Shown here in pieces: positions 48,399 through 56,999 of a stretch of DNA of 64,000 bases. The notes below the pieces were generated by a model. It did not search any database, was not told the DNA's origin, and worked only from the letters and a program-made list of their open reading frames with translations. Numbering within the stretch: position 1 is the first letter of the stretch; each line of letters opens with the position of its first letter. The stretch comes from an aff. Roholtiella sp. LEGE 12411. GTDB taxonomy: Bacteria; Cyanobacteriota; Cyanobacteriia; Cyanobacteriales; Nostocaceae. A program made the translations under genes and the position numbers. The DNA lies in contig NZ_JADEXR010000010.1 of NCBI RefSeq assembly GCF_015206995.1, positions 1 to 64,000 on the forward strand, read 5' to 3'.

Positions 48399-49265
48399 TC
48401 ACTCCCTGGTTTCAATATCGTACAACTGGCAGAGGGTGAGGAGTTTTTGCTTGAGGCGATCGCGCACATTTTCAGGTAATATCACTACACAATCTGGCGC
48501 ATACTGCATCACTTCCCGCATAAACCAAAATGTACTAGATACTCGCCTAACAACTCGTCGGACTCGCGCTTTATCTGGTAGCCACTCATTAATATTGTCT
48601 TCTTGTTTAGCTTGATAGGCAAAAGCCAAGCCAGCAAATAGATGCATTTCCACTTCTATCTGGGCCAAATTAGTACGCCACTCACCAGAAATTGGCATGA
48701 CAGCAGCTTCAGTAATCCTGTCTAATCGTAAACTCCAGTTGTGAACCAGTTCTGGTATATCAAAGTTTCCTTCTATCTCTTCGCACCAGCAATCAAGATA
48801 TTGCCGCTTTTCGTGGGGTGTAACTTTGGCATAGCGAACGGTAAAATTAAATACACGCTCTGCTGCATCTTGATAGGAAAGCTGAAAGGGTTGTTCGCGC
48901 AAGATATAGCGGTCTATTTCTAAGCGCCAAGATGGGGGCAAATTCTCTAATAAACGTTCGATTTCGCCCCGCAGTGGTAATGATAGTTCGCTGCGTTCGA
49001 GAAGTAAGTTTGCAATGATTTGGGCTTGTTCAATTTGCCCGATGTCTGTCAACGCATTGATACATCTGTGTAATGCCCTGATGCGTGGTTCTTTCCAATC
49101 GTTATTGTTACCAATGAGTAACTTACGTTGAGCGATCGCTTCTATCAGTTTAGAGATATTCGGGCGATCGCCCCACATCATACCGAATTCTAAGGCGATC
49201 GCTTCTAGCTCGGCTTTATCACGTTCTGATATCGACAGTGTAATAGATTGACCTTTTCGACTCAT
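48399..49265 (-). CDS. WYL-domain transcriptional regulator of the CRISPR-Cas locus
   Basis: A 288-residue protein. The N-terminus (KGQSITLSISERDKAELEAIALEFGM...NISKLIEAIAQRKLLI) resembles a ribbon-helix-helix or short helical DNA-binding unit. The middle (about 130-200, FQLSYQDAAERVFNFTVRYAKVTPHEKRQYLDCWCEE) matches the ligand-binding WYL fold, and the end resembles a WCX extension. The WYL protein Sll7009 sits in the same place beside the type I-D operon of Synechocystis and was reported as a negative regulator of crRNA accumulation. Divergent from the cas operon; its start codon abuts an inverted repeat (49270-49355). Confidence 0.82.
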   Translation of the reverse strand: MSRKGQSITLSISERDKAELEAIALEFGMMWGDRPNISKLIEAIAQRKLLIGNNNDWKEPRIRALHRCINALTDIGQIEQAQIIANLLLERSELSLPLRGEIERLLENLPPSWRLEIDRYILREQPFQLSYQDAAERVFNFTVRYAKVTPHEKRQYLDCWCEEIEGNFDIPELVHNWSLRLDRITEAAVMPISGEWRTNLAQIEVEMHLFAGLAFAYQAKQEDNINEWLPDKARVRRVVRRVSSTFWFMREVMQYAPDCVVILPENVRDRLKQKLLTLCQLYDIETRE

Positions 49266-49269
49266 TAAA

Positions 49270-49378
49270 AGTGTCCGTGTACTTTATGCTTGCATTCTCT
49301 TGCCAACTTCTATTTTGCGTGCGAATATAGTTTTTAACAACTAGTTACGGACACTATTTAAGTGTAAGTCCGAATATA
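49270..49378. promoter_or_regulatory. Candidate operator region between the WYL gene and the cas operon
   Basis: AGTGTCCGT (49270-49278), four bases upstream of the WYL start codon, is matched by its exact complement ACGGACACT (49347-49355). Within the same region GCGAATATA (49321-49329) and CCGAATATA (49370-49378) are direct repeats 49 bases apart. AGTGTAAGTCCG (49361-49372) is a third, imperfect half-site. The spacing and symmetry suit looping or cooperative binding by the neighbouring WYL protein, which would control both itself and the cas genes. Confidence 0.55.
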
Positions 49379-49434
49379 CAATTAGGAGAAAAGGAATCAT
49401 TAAGAAGAATTACAACAAATTTGGAGAAGCTTCA

Positions 49435-49695
49435 ATGACTAAGAACGATTTACTATCTCGAATTTCCATTGATCCAAATATTTGTTTCGGTAAACCTTGT
49501 ATTAAAGGTCATCGTATTTGGGTTTCTCTAATTCTTGACCTTCTTGCAAGTGGAGAAAAAATAGAGACAATTTTGGAAGAATATCCCGGTTTGGAAAGAG
49601 AAGATATTCTGGCTTGTATTGCATACGCTGCGGAGATGACAAGAGATAGCTATGTAGAAATTCCTTTAGGATTGCAAAAAGAATCAAAAAAGTGA
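49435..49695 (+). CDS. DUF433 domain protein at the head of the cas operon
   Basis: An 86-residue protein with the DUF433 core RISIDPNICFGKPCIKGHRIWVSLILDLLASGEKIETILEEYPGLEREDILACIAYAA, a winged-helix-like fold usually acting as antitoxin to a PIN-like DUF5615 toxin. No such toxin gene is adjacent. Its stop overlaps the cas3' GTG start (GTGA, 49692-49695), so the two are translationally coupled. A role as DNA-binding co-regulator of the cas operon or as a leftover antitoxin is inference. AGGAG precedes it at 49383-49387, but far from the ATG. Confidence 0.85.
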   Translation: MTKNDLLSRISIDPNICFGKPCIKGHRIWVSLILDLLASGEKIETILEEYPGLEREDILACIAYAAEMTRDSYVEIPLGLQKESKK

Positions 49696-51920
49696 ATATT
49701 AACGAAGCATACAAAATTACTCTCAAGCCTGTTTATTCTCAAACCGTCTCCACACCTGACGGGGTGAAATTACCTAAAGATTGGTTGCTTTCTTGGCATC
49801 AAGCAGAAACTTTGAAGGCGTTGCGCGATCCAAATATTGATGTCGTGTTCAACACTGCGATGACTGGTGATGGTAAAAGCCTTGCCGGATATCTGGATAT
49901 TTTGCAAAGACACTCTCCAGTTTTAGGGCTATATCCCACAAACGAACTCGCTAGAGATCAAGAAAAGCAAATTAAAGGATATATTGAGCAATTTCAGCCT
50001 GAACATAAACCGCGTGTTAATAGATTAAGTGGACAAGAATTAGAAATTTATGCTGAAGAAGAAAATTTGAAAAAAGGCGCAGCCTTAGAAACTCGCACTG
50101 CACAATCGGATATTTTACTTACCAATCTTGATATTTTTCACTACCTACATTATGGTGCATATTTATTTTCCAAAGATAGTCCTGATAAGCTTTGGAATCG
50201 AATCGATAAGAGGTTTAATCTCATTATTTTTGATGAGTTCCACGTATTCCAAGCACCACAAATCGCCAGTGTAATCAACACAATGCTATTGATTCGTCAC
50301 ACCAACAGGCGTAAAAAGTTTTTATTTCTTTCTGCTACACCAAATCCGCAATTAATTGAGAGACTTAAATTAGTAGGTTTTCGCTGTCACCCCGTCAACC
50401 CAATAGAAGAAAAAGACACCAAGTATCAATTTCCTGATACCATTGCTGAGTCTCAGCAGCTAGAAACCCAAGGTTGGCGAAAAGTTACGTGGGAAATATC
50501 ATTGCAATTTATCGATTTAAAATCTACATCCAAAGCGTCTGAAACTTGGTTAAAAAATAATTCAGAATTGATTTTAAGCCATTTGCAAAAGCATCCAGGT
50601 AGCAAAGGTGCAATTATTCTTAACTCCATTGCTGCTGTGAAGCGGTTAACTGATTTTTTCAAAATTTTTCTCCAGCCGTATAATTTCACAGTTGAAGAAA
50701 ACACTGGTTTATCTGGTAAAAAAACTAAAGAAGAATCCTTTGATGCTGACTTAGTTTTAGGAAATAGCACTATTGATGTGGGTATTGATTTCAAAATCAA
50801 TTTATTGTTTTTTGAATCAGCAGACGCGGGTAATTTTATCCAGCGTTTAGGCAGACTGGGACGACATGATGGTTATGAACGTGACGGACAGCAGATTGAT
50901 TTTACTAACTTTACTGCTTATGCACTTGTCCCTGAATTTTTGGTGAAAAGGCTTTTTGAAAAAGATGAGAAGGATAAAGCACCACTATTGAAGTCAGGCG
51001 AAGTTTATGAACGTCCATTTTTTCATGATCAAATTAGGGATAAATACCGCAAAATTAATGATTTTACAGGCTATTACTTTAAATGGGGTGTTGTTCAATC
51101 TATGCGACTGGTTCGACAGTTGGGACATCCTAATATTAAACAGCAATATGCAGCAGGTAGTCAGGAAGCACTAAAGAAAGATTGTGAGATAGTTTTCAGC
51201 ACAGACAAAAGAAAAGCCAGTCTTAAAGCAGCGTTTGTCCGTAGCAAAGAATGGGAAGAAAAATGGCACAAACTTTCAGGAACAGATAAGGGAAATCCTA
51301 TTTTAGAGGAGGCTGTGAGTTTTCGGGGTAAGAGTCCTTTACTGTGTGGAATTTACGACACTACAGAGAAAAATGAGGCTGATAAGTTCAAAACCTACGA
51401 TTTACCAGGAATTCTCAGCAACTTGGAAATTGAACCGATGAAGGGAACAGAATTTGAACGACTGCGACAAGCGACAGCAGAACACACAGATACAGCTATT
51501 CCCAAAGGCAGATTTAAAGGCTGTTTAGGATTTATGAAATTACTTCGCTATCGAGAAGAAAGACTAGATTGGAAATTTACTTATCCTGGGGACTTGAAAC
51601 CCTTTGCTGATACTTGGGATGTGCAGGTGTTGTTAGGTATTCAGGTTTGGCAACCTGCAAACTATTGGATTAGTGAAATTAACAAGCAATTGAAGAAACA
51701 GGCATTAGTTAGTTATCTGCTGCCTTTTCCCTTAAAGAGAGTACGTCAGCAAGGAAGATTACCAATGCACTTTCAGATTTACCCAATTAGTGACCAATAT
51801 AGTGTTTTAGATAATACACCACCATACTGTATTGCCTTCGGGCAGTCTGCACTATTGCTAGATACCTTGACACATTGGTTTAAGAGTAAAGGGGATGAAA
51901 TATGGATAACACCATGTTGA
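49692..51920 (+). CDS. cas3: Type I-D CRISPR-associated helicase Cas3'
   Basis: A 742-residue superfamily 2 helicase without an HD nuclease domain, as is typical of type I-D, where the HD domain sits in Cas10d. Motifs: Walker A TGDGKS (58-63), Ia YPTNELARDQ, DEFH box (181-184), motif III FLSATPN, and the C-terminal helicase motifs STIDVGIDF and FIQRLGRLGRHD. It unwinds target DNA after the effector has bound it. GTG start inside the DUF433 stop. The stop TGA (51918-51920) is immediately followed by a CRISPR-repeat-like sequence. Confidence 0.95.
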   Translation: MNINEAYKITLKPVYSQTVSTPDGVKLPKDWLLSWHQAETLKALRDPNIDVVFNTAMTGDGKSLAGYLDILQRHSPVLGLYPTNELARDQEKQIKGYIEQFQPEHKPRVNRLSGQELEIYAEEENLKKGAALETRTAQSDILLTNLDIFHYLHYGAYLFSKDSPDKLWNRIDKRFNLIIFDEFHVFQAPQIASVINTMLLIRHTNRRKKFLFLSATPNPQLIERLKLVGFRCHPVNPIEEKDTKYQFPDTIAESQQLETQGWRKVTWEISLQFIDLKSTSKASETWLKNNSELILSHLQKHPGSKGAIILNSIAAVKRLTDFFKIFLQPYNFTVEENTGLSGKKTKEESFDADLVLGNSTIDVGIDFKINLLFFESADAGNFIQRLGRLGRHDGYERDGQQIDFTNFTAYALVPEFLVKRLFEKDEKDKAPLLKSGEVYERPFFHDQIRDKYRKINDFTGYYFKWGVVQSMRLVRQLGHPNIKQQYAAGSQEALKKDCEIVFSTDKRKASLKAAFVRSKEWEEKWHKLSGTDKGNPILEEAVSFRGKSPLLCGIYDTTEKNEADKFKTYDLPGILSNLEIEPMKGTEFERLRQATAEHTDTAIPKGRFKGCLGFMKLLRYREERLDWKFTYPGDLKPFADTWDVQVLLGIQVWQPANYWISEINKQLKKQALVSYLLPFPLKRVRQQGRLPMHFQIYPISDQYSVLDNTPPYCIAFGQSALLLDTLTHWFKSKGDEIWITPC

Positions 51921-51921
51921 G

Positions 51922-52010
51922 ATCCCTAATAGGGATTAAACTGCCTTTTTCGCAGTGTAGAGTCAGCATCAGTGAATGATGAATCTGTGTTTCAATCCCT
52001 TATAAGGGAT
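51922..52010. repeat. Two degenerate CRISPR-repeat halves facing each other
   Basis: ATCCCTAATAGGGATTAAAC (51922-51941, plus strand) resembles the 3' half of the array repeat with two differences. At 51989-52010 the complement of ATCCCTTATAAGGGATTGAAAC lies on the minus strand, keeping the stem and the exact 8-base tag ATTGAAAC. The 47 bases between them read like a spacer from either side. The two halves can also pair with each other. TATTATAAT just outside the right half (minus-strand reading) could be a -10 box. Possible crRNA-like RNA, decayed array or regulatory hairpin. Confidence 0.7.
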
Positions 52011-52048
52011 TATTATAATACCCTACAAGTAAACCAGGAAAAGCTTAG

Positions 52049-52294
52049 ATGCAAAGCCAAAACTCTGACCCCTTAGACCAACTCCGTTATGTCATCAATG
52101 ATCTGATTGATCGCATTAAAGCGCAGCAACAGCACAATCTTATTCAAGATAATCGACTCTCAGTCCACGACAATCGAATTCAAGAAAATGAGGAATCAAT
52201 CGAATTTTTATTCAGAAAAGTTAGTCAATTTGAGTATCTAATTGGCAGAAATCAGGAACTAGAACAGAACAAGGACTTTGACTTGCGAGATTGA
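52049..52294 (+). CDS. Small helical protein within the cas operon
   Basis: An 81-residue, Gln/Asn-rich and acidic protein (MQSQNSDPLDQLRYVINDLIDRIKAQQQ...). The heptad-like spacing of Leu/Ile through IQDNRLSVHDNRIQENEESIEFLFRKVSQFEYLI suggests a coiled coil. No known family. AGGAAAAG lies six bases before the ATG, and the next gene begins 12 bases after its stop, so it is probably expressed together with the DUF1016 nuclease as a pair. Confidence 0.6.
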   Translation: MQSQNSDPLDQLRYVINDLIDRIKAQQQHNLIQDNRLSVHDNRIQENEESIEFLFRKVSQFEYLIGRNQELEQNKDFDLRD

Positions 52295-52306
52295 AATATT
52301 GTCATT

Positions 52307-53326
52307 ATGAGTAATTCCATCTCTGACGATTACAGAAATCTACTTATGGAAGTACAACAACGGATTCGTTCAGCCCAGTACGAAGCATTAAAGACAGTTA
52401 ATCGGGAAATGATTAACCTGTATTGGGATATTGGGCAGATGATTGTTATCAAACAACAGGATGCTAGTTGGGGTAAATCAGTAGTAGAACAGCTAGCAAA
52501 AGACTTACAAACAGAGTTTCCTGGTATCAGTGGGTTTTCTGCCAGAAATATCTGGAATATGCGGAACTTTTACGTCACATATAGCCAAAATGAAAAACTG
52601 CAACCAATGGTTGCAGAAATTGGATGGACTCACAATTTGGTCATTTTAGAAAAATGCAAAGATGACTTAGAACGAGAATTTTACATTAGAATGACTCGGA
52701 AATTTGGCTGGACAAAAAACGTTTTAATTCACCAAATTGAAAATCAAACTTATGAAAAAACTCTGCTTAATCAAACTAATTTTGATCAAAGTATTTCAGC
52801 AGAGATCCGTAACCAATTAAAGCTAGCAGTTAAAGATGAATATACTTTTGATTTTTTGGAATTAGCAGATGAACATAGCGAACGACAGCTAGAAGAGTCT
52901 ATTTTGACTAAAGTTCAACCGTTCTTACAAGAAATGGGTGGAATATTTGCCTTTATTGGTAGCCAATATCGTTTAGAAGTTGATGATGAAGAATATTTTA
53001 TAGATATCCTATTATATCATCGCCGTTTAAAGTGTTTGGTGGCAATAGAACTAAAAATTGGTAAGTTTTTACCTGAATATGTTGGCAAAATGCAGTTTTA
53101 TTTAGCTGTTTTAGATAACACGGTAAAGCTACCAGAAGAAAATCCTTCTATTGGCATTATTCTTTGTAAATCCAAACAGAGAACTATTGTTGAATATGCA
53201 CTAAAGGAATCTAATAAACCAATTGGTGTTGCAACTTACCAAATAGTTTCTAAAGTACCACAAGAATTAAAAAATCAACTTCCAGATCCAGAACAAGTTG
53301 CTAGATTGCTAGAAGGATTTGAATGA
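52307..53326 (+). CDS. DUF1016/YhcG family PDDEXK nuclease
   Basis: A 339-residue protein with the two YhcG parts. The helical N-terminal domain (about 10-150) carries YWDIGQMIVIKQQDASWGKSVVEQLAKDLQTEFPGISGFSARNIWNMRNFY. The C-terminal PD-(D/E)xK domain shows D233 in FIDILLYH, E248-x-K250 in VAIELKIGKF and Q263. Homologues are predicted DNA/RNA nucleases often found in restriction-modification or defence islands. It is not a known type I-D component; here it sits between cas3' and cas10d in the same orientation, suggesting an added defence or regulatory function. Confidence 0.88.
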   Translation: MSNSISDDYRNLLMEVQQRIRSAQYEALKTVNREMINLYWDIGQMIVIKQQDASWGKSVVEQLAKDLQTEFPGISGFSARNIWNMRNFYVTYSQNEKLQPMVAEIGWTHNLVILEKCKDDLEREFYIRMTRKFGWTKNVLIHQIENQTYEKTLLNQTNFDQSISAEIRNQLKLAVKDEYTFDFLELADEHSERQLEESILTKVQPFLQEMGGIFAFIGSQYRLEVDDEEYFIDILLYHRRLKCLVAIELKIGKFLPEYVGKMQFYLAVLDNTVKLPEENPSIGIILCKSKQRTIVEYALKESNKPIGVATYQIVSKVPQELKNQLPDPEQVARLLEGFE

Positions 53327-53385
53327 ATATTGATAATTATTCATAATGCTGGATAACTCAAATTTAATTTTATTGAGTAAAGAAA

Positions 53386-56300
53386 ATGGCTAAAAAAAGT
53401 AAAAAATCAGATGAATATCAACAACTATCACTTTTAGAAGCAGAAACAGAAAATGATTCAACCTCTGAACTATCAGATGATGATTGGATGTCTGGAGATG
53501 ATTCTGACTTTCAAGAAACATCTAATCTAAAAGTCGAAACACAATCAGCAGAACTCTTAACCCTCAAGTTACTGCAAGATGCAATTAAATCAGAAAATAA
53601 CAATGATTTAATTATGCAGGAATTTAGTGATTACGTTTTACCCAATCTTTTACGGGTAGCAGTTGGAGTTACAGCTAAAGGTGGAAAATTTTTTGATTAT
53701 CTCGATCAAAAGAGAGAAAAGGAGATAGAGAATTTCCACAAAAATAATTTAGGAAAAAGTCACAAAATAAAAGAGCCGAAAAAACTTGATCGAAGAAATG
53801 CAGGTGATCAATCTTTAAATACTCATTTACTCAATGGTTTACTACCAGCTAATTTAATAGAACGTTGTCTAAATAAACTTGATACCACTGCAAAAAGGGT
53901 AATTCAAAAACAAGAAAGGCGCTTATTAATTGCTGGGTTTATTTTACATGATTTTGAAAAGTTTGATTATCGGCTATTTCCTAAAATGCCAGATAATTAT
54001 AAAGAAATTAGCCAAGATAAAGAACAAGACATTCGCAAGTTATCTGTAGATGCCCACCGCGAAATTATAGATGTTATGGTCTGTGAATTAGGTCTTGATA
54101 AATTTGTTAGTCCTGATGAACCAACAGCATGGCAAGAATATCGAGATGATTTGTTATTTATTGCCTACAATGCCCAGCGTCGGAATGATACAAACCTCAA
54201 TCTTTCTGAGTATGGTTTACAGCCAATAATTGATGATTATATCCTCATATGTCTTGCTGATTTAACTTGTTTAGCTGATTTACTTTCCTCAGTTATTAAA
54301 CATCCTCAAGACGCAGAACATCAGACATTAAATGGAATTCTCCACAGCCTCAGTGATGGGCAATTAAAATTTACCTATCACAGCATTGCTGAAAACCGGG
54401 GCGTATTAACTAATGTAGTTAATAATGCTTTGATGGAAGCACATACTAGCCTCAACACTGAGGAGCAAGCCTACTATGAAATACTGCTTTACCTACCTAC
54501 AGGAGTAATTTATTTAGCTCGAAAAGATGCTCCACAAATTAGTCGAAAAGGATTAGATGATCGCGTTATTTACACCATAAAAAAACTCTGCGCTAATCAA
54601 CTTCAACTCCGAAAAGTTGGATTCAGTCGGGGAAATATTGGGATGAAATATGCTGACTACTACAATCTCTTCCTCGACATCAAAGGCTTAATGCAATTTA
54701 CCGTTGATGCAGTACCGAGTAAAGTAAAAACCAGCAAGGCAGCAGATAAAGCTACTAATTTGGCTCAATTCCAGCGTAAAGGTATTTTAGCGAAGAATAT
54801 CGAAATAGATTTTGCAGAAGATATTCGTATAGATCATTTGGCAGAACTAGGAGCTTTAATAACTGGAAAGTTTTGGAAAGAGTATCTGGAGAGAGTTAAA
54901 GCCCTAATTAAAAACAACAAAGAACTCCCTCCAATTCCAACTATTAATCTTACAGAGATAGCTATTGATTTTCTTGATTTATCTGAGTATAAATCTGAAA
55001 TTATTGCGCTTCAGCAACTTAAAGATACTGGAGGCATCGCGTATGACTGGTATTATATTGCAACGCAATACCTTAAACGTAATCCAGGACAAGAAGACGT
55101 TCGTGAGATTTGTCAAAGTCTGGTTAATCAATGGATAAAAATTATTGAACCAATTATTAATCAGTACACTCTACCTGATGAATGGAAAGATTTAAGGGAT
55201 TGGTGCGATCGCGTGATTATGCTTCCGACTGAAACGCAACAAAAATCAGCTACCGATCAAGCGGAAATCTTTTTTAAAGAGTTGTCAAACTACAATGCTG
55301 CGAAAAAAGCAGGGCGAGGGAAACAATTAATCTGCTCAATTTCTCATTCTGCTTACACGGTTACTGAGCAAATGGAATCAGCAGTTTTATTTACGCCACA
55401 AGTTTATACCAATAAGCAAATGTTAAGAGGTGCTAACGCTAAACGCAATATTTCCAGTATTGCAGGTGTGGAGATCATGCTCAGGCAAATATTGATGAAT
55501 CAAACTCAAGCTGTAGGTAAGCGATTTGAAGATGGAAAATATCGCTATCTCTATTTTTATCCTACTTATTACTTTACTCCAGAGACTAATAAGTTTTTGC
55601 AGAAAGCTTACAATGGTATTGCTCAAACTCGCTTTGATACCAGCGTTCGCAATCATTTTATTAGTAAAGATTTACAGGCAGATTTGGGGCGCGATCGCTA
55701 TCAAAGTGTAGATAGTTTCTTAATAGATGAAAACCTCCAGCGTGACAAGGATCGCACCTTTAAGCTTTCCTATCCTGAAGACCAGCCTTTAACATTTTAC
55801 TTCATGGCACTCCCGCCAGGAAGAGACAGCAGCGATACAGAATCTTGGGTAATGCCAACTTGGTTAGCATTTGCTTTCCCGATGATTTTAGATGTTAAAA
55901 CTGTAGTTTCAGAGTCGCCGATTCCACCCTTTAATGATGGGGCTGAATTTGAGGAAAGCGTTTTCCTTGATAGTGCGCCTCATGCTTTCCGTGCTTTAGT
56001 AAGGCGCGATCGCTTCCGTCTTGACTACATCCTCGAAGGCTGGAATGAAAACGGCATCCAATACCCAGCACCTTTAAATGTACTTACCGCCGCTTACGCC
56101 ATTCATTTAGATGTGAATGCTAGGCAAGGTAAGTCTGGTTACGATGCCAACTGGGGGAGATTTACAGAACTGGCAAAAGATTTTGAAACCAGTCCACTGT
56201 ACGTCTTTTCTTATCTCAATCGCTGGGTACGTAACCAGGGATCGGAAACAGCACGAATTGAAAAAATCCGGCTTTATGCCTATCATTTTTATCCTTGTTT

Positions 56301-56805
56301 TGACCCCTATGTGAAATATGACACTAATATGGAGCAATTAATTGTGGGAGAACAATCTAGTTTGAATCATCCTAAGAAATTAACAGATTTATACCGCAGA
56401 TTTTACCGAGCTAATAAACGTTATAATCCCAAGTCTAATGCTGTGTTGAAACCAGTTGATATTGCAGCTGAAACTATACTCAAAGCTGAGTCAAGTGTGT
56501 TTCAGGGAGAAACATTAGTTGCGGCTGTTGCAGCAGAAGTTTTTAAACTCATGGATCGCGTTCATTCTTCTACTGCTGAAGGACGCTGGATTATGAGCAA
56601 ACGAGAGGAAGAACGGCAAGCTGTTCTCGATTTTGCCAAGTATTTTGTAGTGGAGGTATTTGATAACTCATTTGCGGGCGATCGCGCTCGTTTAGCAGGC
56701 CGTCAACTCAACTTAATTCGAGACACCTGTGAATTTCTTTATCGTCTTGAAGATGATAAAGAGAATGCAGGAAAATCTAAAGTTGAAAATGATGAAAATG
56801 AATAA
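53386..56805 (+). CDS. cas10d: Type I-D effector large subunit Cas10d (Csc3)
   Basis: A 1139-residue protein. An acidic Ser-rich N-terminus (about 1-50) is followed by an HD nuclease domain: H147 in NTHLLNG and H188-D189 in FILHDFEKFDYRLF. A degenerate Cas10-type palm (TKTxx-GGDD lost) and helical C-terminal region follow. In type I-D this protein provides the nuclease that cuts the target and also acts as the large subunit of the effector. Includes several HIP1 GCGATCGC sites, showing long residence in cyanobacterial DNA. ATG 53386 after GAGTAAAG. Confidence 0.95.
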   Translation: MAKKSKKSDEYQQLSLLEAETENDSTSELSDDDWMSGDDSDFQETSNLKVETQSAELLTLKLLQDAIKSENNNDLIMQEFSDYVLPNLLRVAVGVTAKGGKFFDYLDQKREKEIENFHKNNLGKSHKIKEPKKLDRRNAGDQSLNTHLLNGLLPANLIERCLNKLDTTAKRVIQKQERRLLIAGFILHDFEKFDYRLFPKMPDNYKEISQDKEQDIRKLSVDAHREIIDVMVCELGLDKFVSPDEPTAWQEYRDDLLFIAYNAQRRNDTNLNLSEYGLQPIIDDYILICLADLTCLADLLSSVIKHPQDAEHQTLNGILHSLSDGQLKFTYHSIAENRGVLTNVVNNALMEAHTSLNTEEQAYYEILLYLPTGVIYLARKDAPQISRKGLDDRVIYTIKKLCANQLQLRKVGFSRGNIGMKYADYYNLFLDIKGLMQFTVDAVPSKVKTSKAADKATNLAQFQRKGILAKNIEIDFAEDIRIDHLAELGALITGKFWKEYLERVKALIKNNKELPPIPTINLTEIAIDFLDLSEYKSEIIALQQLKDTGGIAYDWYYIATQYLKRNPGQEDVREICQSLVNQWIKIIEPIINQYTLPDEWKDLRDWCDRVIMLPTETQQKSATDQAEIFFKELSNYNAAKKAGRGKQLICSISHSAYTVTEQMESAVLFTPQVYTNKQMLRGANAKRNISSIAGVEIMLRQILMNQTQAVGKRFEDGKYRYLYFYPTYYFTPETNKFLQKAYNGIAQTRFDTSVRNHFISKDLQADLGRDRYQSVDSFLIDENLQRDKDRTFKLSYPEDQPLTFYFMALPPGRDSSDTESWVMPTWLAFAFPMILDVKTVVSESPIPPFNDGAEFEESVFLDSAPHAFRALVRRDRFRLDYILEGWNENGIQYPAPLNVLTAAYAIHLDVNARQGKSGYDANWGRFTELAKDFETSPLYVFSYLNRWVRNQGSETARIEKIRLYAYHFYPCFDPYVKYDTNMEQLIVGEQSSLNHPKKLTDLYRRFYRANKRYNPKSNAVLKPVDIAAETILKAESSVFQGETLVAAVAAEVFKLMDRVHSSTAEGRWIMSKREEERQAVLDFAKYFVVEVFDNSFAGDRARLAGRQLNLIRDTCEFLYRLEDDKENAGKSKVENDENE

Positions 56806-56810
56806 TCAAA

Positions 56811-56963
56811 TTAGAGCCAGGGCGACTATAAGTCGCGGCTACACAAACAAAGTCCGCCTATCGCGCTTGCGCTGCGCTACGCGCACCACGCGGACTAACA
56901 AAAAATGGGTGTTTTAACCCACGCAGGTGGGTTTCGCCTGTGTAGATGCGGTTTCTAACCGCC
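56811..56963. repeat. Palindrome-rich repeat inserted between cas10d and csc2
   Basis: Four hairpins in 150 bases: GCGACT/AGTCGC (56822-56836), AGTCCGC/GCGGACT (56851-56896), AACCCAC/GTGGGTT (56916-56933) and GCGGTT/AACCGC (56948-56962). GC-rich, unlike the flanking genes, and of the kind found between cyanobacterial genes in general. It may affect readthrough from cas10d into csc2. Confidence 0.7.
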
Positions 56964-56999
56964 GATTTAACTTAAATAACCTCATTTTGGACATAATTC

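Noticed and set aside
49435-49695. Complete DUF433-DUF5615 toxin-antitoxin module
   Set aside because: No DUF5615 or other PIN-like gene follows; the next gene is clearly the Cas3' helicase.
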